Assembly: GCA_028707275.1 (NCBI GenBank)
Contig: JAQTUP010000006.1
Span: 62,001 to 126,000, forward strand
Length of the DNA stretch: 64,000 nucleotides
Reading direction: 5' to 3'
Source: Gallionella sp.
GTDB lineage: Bacteria > Pseudomonadota > Gammaproteobacteria > Burkholderiales > Gallionellaceae
The notes beneath the pieces were generated by a model. That model was not told where the DNA came from and ran no database searches. It saw nothing but the letters and a program-made list of their open reading frames with translations. Below are positions 56,274 to 64,000 of this stretch, one piece after another. The number at the start of each line of letters is the position of its first letter. Positions within the stretch are counted from its first letter, which is position 1. Position numbers and translations under genes: made by a program.

Positions 56274-57107
56274 TTAGTTCCTGATCCAGGTTGTCCAGGC
56301 CAGCCATAATTTGCGCAAGGGGGTCAGCGAGACGCGCTCTTTGAGTACGTGGCAGCCCGAAGCTTGTACTTCATCCAGTGTGGCGCGATAGATCGCCGCC
56401 ATGATGAGTCCTGTGCGCTGGGTTTTTTTGTCTGCGTCCGGCAGTTGTGCCAGAGCTTGCTGATAAAAGCGTTGTGCGCGCTCGATCTGGAACGCCATCA
56501 GTTTGTGGAAGTTTTCAGTTTCATTCGCATTGAGAATATCGGCAGCCGTCACGCCGAACTGTTTCATCTCGTCCATCGGCAGATAGATGCGGTTGCGCCT
56601 GGCATCTTCACCTACATCGCGGATGATGTTGGTGAGCTGCAACGCGATGCCCAGATCGTGCGCGTATTTGAGGGTCTGCCGGTCTTTATAGCCGAAAATT
56701 TCGACCGAAAGCAGGCCGACTACCGAGGCGACCCGATAGCAATACAGTTGCAGCGACTTGAAATCCGCATAGCGCGGCTGATCCAGATCCATCTCCATGC
56801 CGTCGATGATTTCCAGCAGATGTTCCTGCGCCATGTTGAACTGCACAACGACGGGCACCAGCGCCTGCGCCACCGGATGTTGCGGATGCCCGCTGTAGAT
56901 CAGCGCTACCTGTTCACGCCACCAGGCCAAGGTGGTGCGCGCCACCTGTTCGTCGGTACACTCGTCGACGACATCGTCCACTTCGCGGCAAAAAGCGTAC
57001 AGCGCGGTGATCGCGCGGCGCTTTTCTCTGGGCAAAAACAGGAAGCTGTAGTAAAAACTGGAGCCGCTGGCAGCAGCCTTGTCCTGGCAATATTGGTCTG
57101 GAGTCAT
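56274..57107 (-). CDS. hpnD: Presqualene diphosphate synthase
   Basis: 277 residues. Condenses two farnesyl diphosphates. First Asp-rich motif FCREVDDVVDEC (about 39-50), second DVGEDARRNRIYLP (about 163-176). It follows hpnC by four bases. The next enzyme in order, HpnE, lies beyond a DUF559 gene. Confidence 0.95.
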   Translation of the reverse strand: MTPDQYCQDKAAASGSSFYYSFLFLPREKRRAITALYAFCREVDDVVDECTDEQVARTTLAWWREQVALIYSGHPQHPVAQALVPVVVQFNMAQEHLLEIIDGMEMDLDQPRYADFKSLQLYCYRVASVVGLLSVEIFGYKDRQTLKYAHDLGIALQLTNIIRDVGEDARRNRIYLPMDEMKQFGVTAADILNANETENFHKLMAFQIERAQRFYQQALAQLPDADKKTQRTGLIMAAIYRATLDEVQASGCHVLKERVSLTPLRKLWLAWTTWIRN

Positions 57108-57111
57108 AATT

Positions 57112-57927
57112 TCAATAAGTGTGGGGTGCAGATTTTGCCAGCATGATAACCCAGTCGAGGGGGCCCAGCACCGGGCGGCGGCGGAATACGTCGTAATCGG
57201 CCGCTTCGATCTTGGCGAGGATGCGCAGGCCGCCGGCGATAATCATGCGCATCTCAAGGCCGATGCGGCCGGTGAGGATGCTGCCCAGTGGCGCGCCCTG
57301 CAACATCAGCGCGCGAGCGCGATCCACCTGAAACTTCATCAGACGCCGCCAGTTCTCGTCGCAGATTTGCTGCTCAATCTGGCTCTCCGGGACGTTATAC
57401 CGCGCCATTTCATCCAGCGGCAGATAGACGCGGGAAATCTTCCAGTCTTTTGCGACATCCTGCCAGAAATTGATCAGCTGCAAGCTGGTGCAGATCGCAT
57501 CCGAATACGCCAGATTGACCGGCGTGGCCTCGCCGTACAGATGCAGCAGCAGGCAGCCGACAGGGTTGGCCGAGCGTCGGCAGTATTCGAGCAGATCGGT
57601 GTAATTGTCGTAACGCTTTTTGACCACATCCTGCGAGAAGGCATCGAGCAGATCGAAAAGCGGCGGCAAGGGCAGTGCGTATTGCCTGATTTCCGCCGCC
57701 AGATTGCGGAACAAGGGCGTTGTCGGCGTTTCATTCAAACGGATGCGGTCGAGTTCGGCGCGAAAAGCATCCAGCTGTTGCAGGCGTTCGTGGTCGGGCA
57801 GATCGCCTTCGTCCGCGATGTCGTCTGCCGCACGGGCAAAATGATAGATGGCGGCTACGGGTTTACGCAGCCGTTTGGGCATCAGGACCGAGGCGACGGG
57901 GAAGTTTTCGTAATGATCGACCGACAT
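57112..57927 (-). CDS. hpnC: Hydroxysqualene synthase
   Basis: 271 residues of the squalene/phytoene synthase fold. NFPVASVLMPKRLRKPVAAI (about 8-27), ARAADDIADEGD (about 31-42) and DVAKDWKISRVYLPLDE (about 151-167). Converts presqualene diphosphate to hydroxysqualene. Heads the hpnC-hpnD pair; squalene cyclase is not in the window. Confidence 0.94.
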   Translation of the reverse strand: MSVDHYENFPVASVLMPKRLRKPVAAIYHFARAADDIADEGDLPDHERLQQLDAFRAELDRIRLNETPTTPLFRNLAAEIRQYALPLPPLFDLLDAFSQDVVKKRYDNYTDLLEYCRRSANPVGCLLLHLYGEATPVNLAYSDAICTSLQLINFWQDVAKDWKISRVYLPLDEMARYNVPESQIEQQICDENWRRLMKFQVDRARALMLQGAPLGSILTGRIGLEMRMIIAGGLRILAKIEAADYDVFRRRPVLGPLDWVIMLAKSAPHTY

Positions 57928-57930
57928 ACC

Positions 57931-59963
<2,033 letters not shown>

Positions 59964-60419
59964 TCAGTCCTTCACGTTAAATATTTTCTCATAGGCCGAT
60001 GCATCGAAGCCGACATGCAGCACCTTGCCATCTTGTTCCAAAACCGGGCGTTTGATGAGGCTGGTTTTTTCCATGATCAAGGACAAGGCTGACAGGGGAT
60101 CCTGAACCTGCTGTTTTTGATCCTCTGTCAGTCCGCGCCAGGTCAGGCCTTTGCGGTTGACAAGCTCGCTCAGGTCTCGCTGTTGCAGCCAGTGTTGCAA
60201 AGTTTCCGCACTCAGGCCCAGCTTCTTAAAGTCGTGAAATTCAGTCACTATGCCTTGCTGCGAGAGCCAGTCACGCGCCTTCTTGACGGTGCTGCAATTG
60301 GGGATGCCGTACAGCTTTGTTGGAAGTTCGCGCAGCGATACTTTGCCCCTCCCTCCCGCACGCGGGAGGGAGTCGGAAGGGAGGGAGGCGGGCATGTCTG
60401 AATGATGAGTGTTTTTCAT
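59964..60419 (-). CDS. ArsC/YffB-family protein with a repeat-encoded N-terminus
   Basis: 151 residues. Thioredoxin-fold ArsC-like core begins TKLYGIPNCSTVKKARDWL (about 34-52) with a single Cys; KRPVLEQDGKVLHVGFD near the end is typical of YffB. About 30 residues ahead of the core are family-unlike and contain SLPSDSLPRAGGRGK, which is encoded by a GC-rich palindromic repeat. No later start codon fits, so the extension is probably translated. Function likely glutathione-related reductase, not tested. Confidence 0.87.
   Translation of the reverse strand: MKNTHHSDMPASLPSDSLPRAGGRGKVSLRELPTKLYGIPNCSTVKKARDWLSQQGIVTEFHDFKKLGLSAETLQHWLQQRDLSELVNRKGLTWRGLTEDQKQQVQDPLSALSLIMEKTSLIKRPVLEQDGKVLHVGFDASAYEKIFNVKD
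60345..60391. repeat. Palindromic repeat within the arsC-like gene
   Basis: CCCCTCCCTCCCGCACGCGG and partner GGAGGG...GGGAGGGAGGCGG. Encodes the N-terminal extension. Confidence 0.8.
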
Positions 60420-60424
60420 GCCGG

Positions 60425-61585
60425 TCAGGATGCATCCAGGTCGAGTTTGATTCCCGAAAAATCAGTGCTGGGTGGTTTCTCTGCATTGCTGCTGGCGGTA
60501 AATTTCGGCACGGGTATGGTCGAGGTGCGTTCCGAAAAATCGACCAGTGCGGACAGATTGCTCGCGGAATCCGCGTTGCGCATGGCCTCGTCCTTGGTGA
60601 TTTGTCCCGATTTGAACAACCTGTACAGCGCCTGTTCGAAGGTTTGCGATCCGGCCGATACGCTCTTGTCGATCGCTTCGTGGATTTTTTCGATTTCGTC
60701 GTTTTTAATCAGGTCTGCAATCAGCGTGGTATTGAGTAAAATTTCCACCGCAGGTATTTGTTTGCCCTGAACAGAGCGCACCAGGCGTTGGGATACGACT
60801 GCACGCAAACACATTGACAGGTCCGACAAAACACTCATGCGCGAATCGTAGGGAAAGAAGTTTACGATGCGGTTGAGCGCGTGATAGCTGTTATTGGCGT
60901 GCAGCGTCGTCAGGCATAAATGGCCGGTCTGCGCAAAAATCAACGCCTGTTTCAGGGTTTCGCGGTCGCGCACCTCACCTATCATCAGCACATCGGGCGC
61001 TTCGCGCATGCCCGCCGCCAGAGCATTCTCGTAGTTGAGCGTGTCAGTGCCGATTTCGCGCTGGTTGACGATGGATTTGTCGTGCTTGAAATTATATTCG
61101 ATCGGATCTTCGATGGTCAGAATATGCCCGGTTTGCGTGTGGTTGCGATGCTCGATCATCGCGGCCAGCGTGGTGGATTTTCCGGAGCCTGTCGCGCCTA
61201 CCACCAGCACCAGTCCCCTTTTTTCCATGATCAATGTTTTGAGCACGTTGGGCAGGCGCAACTCGCTCATGTCGTTCAGTTTGGCTCTGATGTAGCGAAT
61301 GACGATCGAAATGTCGCCGCGCTGGCGGAAAATATTGATGCGGAAGCTGCCCAGATCTTCGATGCGATAGGAAAAATTCATCTCCATGCTCGATTCGAAC
61401 TCCAGTATCTGTCTTGACGTCATCAGTTCATAAGCGATGCGTTTGACGACATCCGCTTTGAGAATCTGTGAATTGACCGGAATGGCGACGCCATCAATCT
61501 TGATATTGACAGGAGCCCCTACTGAAAAGAACAAATCGGAGGCTTGTTTGTCTGCTGCCAGCTTCAGTAATGGTGTGACGATCAT
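60425..61585 (-). CDS. pilU: PilT/PilU-family twitching motility ATPase
   Basis: 386 residues, retraction ATPase type. Walker A GATGSGKSTT (about 131-140), TIEDPIEYNF, Walker B MIGEVRD (about 200-206), and TGHLCLTTLHANN (about 217-229). Length and the extended C-terminus point to PilU rather than PilT. AAAGGAG precedes the ATG. Pairs functionally with a PilT outside the window; the ATPase at 11697 is of the assembly type. Confidence 0.9.
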   Translation of the reverse strand: MIVTPLLKLAADKQASDLFFSVGAPVNIKIDGVAIPVNSQILKADVVKRIAYELMTSRQILEFESSMEMNFSYRIEDLGSFRINIFRQRGDISIVIRYIRAKLNDMSELRLPNVLKTLIMEKRGLVLVVGATGSGKSTTLAAMIEHRNHTQTGHILTIEDPIEYNFKHDKSIVNQREIGTDTLNYENALAAGMREAPDVLMIGEVRDRETLKQALIFAQTGHLCLTTLHANNSYHALNRIVNFFPYDSRMSVLSDLSMCLRAVVSQRLVRSVQGKQIPAVEILLNTTLIADLIKNDEIEKIHEAIDKSVSAGSQTFEQALYRLFKSGQITKDEAMRNADSASNLSALVDFSERTSTIPVPKFTASSNAEKPPSTDFSGIKLDLDAS

Positions 61586-61602
61586 CGTGAACTCCTTTAA
61601 CA

Positions 61603-61675
61603 GGATAGAGGAGCGAGGATCAAGGAGCGGAAAAATCTTTGCTCAATCCTCTATCCCGAATCCTCAATCCTGGAT
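61603..61675. repeat. Facing inverted heptamer arrays, pilU-dapD junction
   Basis: GGATAGA, GGAGCGA, GGATCAA, GGAGCGG on one side; in complement GGATTGA, GGATTCG, GGATAGA, GGATTGA on the other. GGATAGAGGA (61603-61612) pairs exactly with TCCTCTATCC (61647-61656). Confidence 0.85.
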
Positions 61676-62496
61676 TAAATGCCTCTGAGCAATTCGTTGA
61701 TGCCGACTTTTGACAGTGTCTTGGCATCGACTTTTTTGACAATCACGGCGCAATACAGACTGTAGCTGCCATCCTTGGACGGAAGGCTGCCGCTGACCAC
61801 GACCGAACCTGCGGGTACGCGACCATAGGTGATGGTGCCGGTTTCGCGGTCGTAAATCTTGGTGCTCTGGCCGATGAATACCCCCATCGAGATGACCACG
61901 TTGTCTTCCAGGATCACGCCTTCGACGATTTCAGAGCGCGCACCGACAAAACAGTTGTCGCCGATGATGGTGGGATTTGCCTGCACAGGTTCGAGCACGC
62001 CGCCGATGCCGACGCCGCCGGATAAATGCACGTTCTTGCCGATCTGTGCGCAGGAACCGACCGTCGCCCAGGTATCTACCATGGTGCCTTCGTCCACATA
62101 GGCGCCGATGTTGACATAAGAGGGCATCAGCACCACATTTTTGGCGATGTAGGCGCCTTTACGGGCGGCAGCAGGAGGGACCACGCGGAAACCGCCTTCG
62201 CGGAAATCACGGCTGTTGTAGTCGGCAAACTTTGACGGCACTTTATCGTAATAGTTGGTGAAACCACCCTTGATGAAGGCGTTGTCTTCCAGACGGAACG
62301 ACAGCAGAACGGCTTTTTTAAGCCATTGGTGGGTGACCCAGTCACCGTCGATTTTTTCGGCGACGCGCAGTGTGCCGTTGTCCAGCTTCGCGATGACTGC
62401 ATCGACCGCTTCTTTGAGTTGCGCGTCCGCATTGCGCGGGGTGATGTCGCTGCGGCGTTCAAAGGCGGTTTCGATGATTTTCTGTAATTGGTCCAT
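61675..62496 (-). CDS. dapD: Tetrahydrodipicolinate N-succinyltransferase
   Basis: 273-residue left-handed beta-helix acyltransferase of the succinylase DAP path. Hexapeptide repeats in [20 protein letters not shown] (about 120-139) and [19 protein letters not shown]-like blocks; [20 protein letters not shown] (about 41-60) is typical. AGGA precedes the ATG. Confidence 0.97.
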   Translation of the reverse strand: MDQLQKIIETAFERRSDITPRNADAQLKEAVDAVIAKLDNGTLRVAEKIDGDWVTHQWLKKAVLLSFRLEDNAFIKGGFTNYYDKVPSKFADYNSRDFREGGFRVVPPAAARKGAYIAKNVVLMPSYVNIGAYVDEGTMVDTWATVGSCAQIGKNVHLSGGVGIGGVLEPVQANPTIIGDNCFVGARSEIVEGVILEDNVVISMGVFIGQSTKIYDRETGTITYGRVPAGSVVVSGSLPSKDGSYSLYCAVIVKKVDAKTLSKVGINELLRGI

Positions 62497-62507
62497 GAGG
62501 GTTCCTG

Positions 62508-62578
62508 GTTAGTAGTAAGTAGTAAGTTGATAGTTGTGAGTCGGTAGCTACTTCCCACTCGCTACTGACAACTCACTG
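62508..62578. repeat. Facing inverted heptamer arrays, dapD-dapC junction
   Basis: GTTAGTA, GTAAGTA, GTAAGTT, GATAGTT, GTGAGTC, then in complement GTGAGTT, GTCAGTA, GCGAGTG, GGAAGTA. The second array encodes the last residues of dapC (SELSVASGK). Confidence 0.8.
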
Positions 62579-63753
62579 GTAAATTTCGCGATTCTTTGTG
62601 CGGCGTCCACTGTTTGTTCTGTGTCGGCGACCAGTGCCAGGCGCACAAAATGCTCCCCCGGATTGATGCCCTGCGCGGTACGCGCCAAGAAACTTCCCGG
62701 TAAAACTGTCACATTATAATCACGATACAAGCCCTGCGCGAAGGCCGCGTCGCAAATGGGTGTCTGTATCCATAAATAGAAACCGGCATCGGGCAGGGAA
62801 ACGGGCAGCACAGGGGAGAGAATTTCCATCACGCGCGCAAACTTCCCGGCATACAGGCGGCGGTTTTCTGCGACATGGGTTTCGTCGCACCAGGCGGCGA
62901 TACTGGCGGACTGGATCACAGGATTCATCGCCGAGCCGTGATAGGTGCGATACAGTGCGAATTTTTCGATGACCTTCGCGTCCCCTGCGACAAAGCCCGA
63001 GCGCATGCCGGGCACGTTGGAACGCTTCGACAAACTGGAGAATACCACCAGATTCCGGTAGTCGCAGCGTCCGAGTTGAAGGGCTGCTTGCAGCGCGCCC
63101 AGCGGGGGGGTGTCAAAATAGATTTCCGAATAGCATTCGTCCGAGGCGATCACGAAGCCGTAGCGGTCTGACATCTCGAATAATGTTTTCCACTCGCCAA
63201 GAGGCATGACCCGCCCCGTTGGATTGCCCGGTGAGCAGACATAAATTAACCGGGTGCGCTGCCAGACAGCTTCCGGTAACTGTGCAAAATTCAGCGCAAA
63301 ATCGTCTTCGGGCAGGGTGTTCAGAAAATACGGCGTTGCGCCGGCGAGAAATGCCGCCCCTTCGTAAATCTGATAAAAAGGGTTGGGGCATACCACCACA
63401 GGTTCAGCCTCAGTGCGATCGATCACCGTTTGCGCAAAGGCGAACAGCGCTTCGCGGCTGCCATTGACCGGCAACACCTGAGTCTTGAAATCAGGCAGAG
63501 GGATGCCATAGCGTCGCGCCAGCCATTGGGCTATTGTGCTGCGCAGCGCGTCGGAGCCGGCCGTTGTGGGATAATTGGCCAGACCATCCAGATTGTTGGC
63601 GATGGCGTCGCGGATGAATTGCGGGGTCGCGTGCTTCGGTTCGCCGATGGACAGGCTGACAGGGGAGTAGTCCGGGCAGGGCGTGACCTCGCGAAACAAG
63701 GCGGCGAGTTTCTGGAACGGGTAGGGTTGCAGTTTATTCAGGTCTGGATTCAT
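62548..63753 (-). CDS. dapC: Succinyldiaminopimelate transaminase
   Basis: 401-residue class I PLP aminotransferase of the succinylase DAP path. PLP lysine in SSLSKRSNVPGMRSGF (about 234-249); CSPGNPTGRVMPL (about 172-184) and SDECYSEIYFD (about 201-211). Followed by dapD; the C-terminus extends into a heptamer array. Assigned as DapC from the typical N-terminus NPDLNKLQPYPFQKL. Confidence 0.93.
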   Translation of the reverse strand: MNPDLNKLQPYPFQKLAALFREVTPCPDYSPVSLSIGEPKHATPQFIRDAIANNLDGLANYPTTAGSDALRSTIAQWLARRYGIPLPDFKTQVLPVNGSREALFAFAQTVIDRTEAEPVVVCPNPFYQIYEGAAFLAGATPYFLNTLPEDDFALNFAQLPEAVWQRTRLIYVCSPGNPTGRVMPLGEWKTLFEMSDRYGFVIASDECYSEIYFDTPPLGALQAALQLGRCDYRNLVVFSSLSKRSNVPGMRSGFVAGDAKVIEKFALYRTYHGSAMNPVIQSASIAAWCDETHVAENRRLYAGKFARVMEILSPVLPVSLPDAGFYLWIQTPICDAAFAQGLYRDYNVTVLPGSFLARTAQGINPGEHFVRLALVADTEQTVDAAQRIAKFTSELSVASGK

Positions 63754-63801
63754 TGCGAGTTAGCGTCAGCGAAAGTGACGGGCATTATAAAGGGCTGACA
63801 G

Positions 63802-64000
63802 GTGTCATCAAAACAAAATGTAATGCCGGTCGCCGGAATTTTATCCGGTGCGCTGGTCTGGGGGTTGATCTGGTACCCTTATCGCGTGTTGCAGGACGCC
63901 GGTATATCAGGCCCGCTGGCGACGCTGGTGACTTATTTGCTGGCGATGTTGTGCGGCGCATTCATGTTGCCGCGCATCTGGCGCGAATTACCAGATATCG
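63802..64000 (+). CDS. EamA/DMT-family transporter, 5' part only
   Basis: GTG at 63802 with AGGG seven bases upstream; ATG at 63823 is an alternative. 66 codons seen: VMPVAGILSGALVWGLIWYP, then LATLVTYLLAMLCGAFMLP, two hydrophobic helices as in EamA transporters. Divergent from dapC; the rest lies beyond the window. Confidence 0.7.
   Translation, partial: MSSKQNVMPVAGILSGALVWGLIWYPYRVLQDAGISGPLATLVTYLLAMLCGAFMLPRIWRELPDI

Overview
The window is chromosomal DNA of a Gram-negative betaproteobacterium. The best guess is order Nitrosomonadales, perhaps a Gallionellaceae-like microaerophile. This rests on gene content and order: exbB-exbD-lpxK-ycaR-kdsB-adk, dapC-dapD-pilU-arsC-dapE-prmB, hpnC/D/E squalene genes, a K+-independent H+-pyrophosphatase and a di-iron O2-binding protein. 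It is an inference, since no rRNA or marker protein could be searched. No tRNA, rRNA or CRISPR array was seen.

Layout. 1-24120 is mostly core. It holds glgP and hppA (minus), a di-iron MBL-fold protein (plus), and a minus operon exbB-exbD-lpxK-ycaR-kdsB with adk-glcG. A gap with three DnaA-box-like 9-mers follows, then xseA, an orphan GspE/PilB-type ATPase, and a complete but rearranged arn operon (methyltransferase-arnT-arnE/F-arnB-arnC-arnA formyltransferase-arnA dehydrogenase-arnD) that would place 4-amino-4-deoxy-L-arabinose on lipid A. It ends at facing terminators against rhlE. 24482-38632 is accessory: Rpn-type nucleases, two vapBC modules, CreA, and a tightly overlapping minus-strand set encoding a WYL regulator, a dynamin-like GTPase, a YjcZ/RdcB-like protein and a patatin phospholipase, followed by a probable PD-(D/E)XK protein. 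AT-rich orphan genes and a TM2-HtpX fusion peptidase come next. 39102-44618 holds a copper ATPase, a haem protein, a Crp/Fnr regulator and lysS. 44619-54300 is a highly scrambled accessory island: relics of an MvaI/BcnI-type restriction enzyme and Vsr, an HNH nuclease, at least four toxin-antitoxin modules, duplicated antitoxin fragments and several small repeat elements. 54301-64000 returns to core: squalene synthesis (hpnC, hpnD, hpnE, split by a DUF559 endonuclease gene), prmB, dapE, arsC-like, pilU, dapD, dapC and the start of a DMT-family transporter.

Two themes run through the window. First, 7-bp tandem arrays sit at many gene borders and inside two arn genes, sometimes as facing inverted arrays. 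Second, GC-rich palindromic repeats (CCCTCTCCC...GGGAGAGGG type) lie between genes and also inside coding sequences. Some are flanked by constant arms that look like terminal inverted repeats of a small non-autonomous element. The candidate for an undescribed system is the WYL/dynamin/RdcB/patatin operon at 29239-34594; its defence or membrane-stress role is inference.
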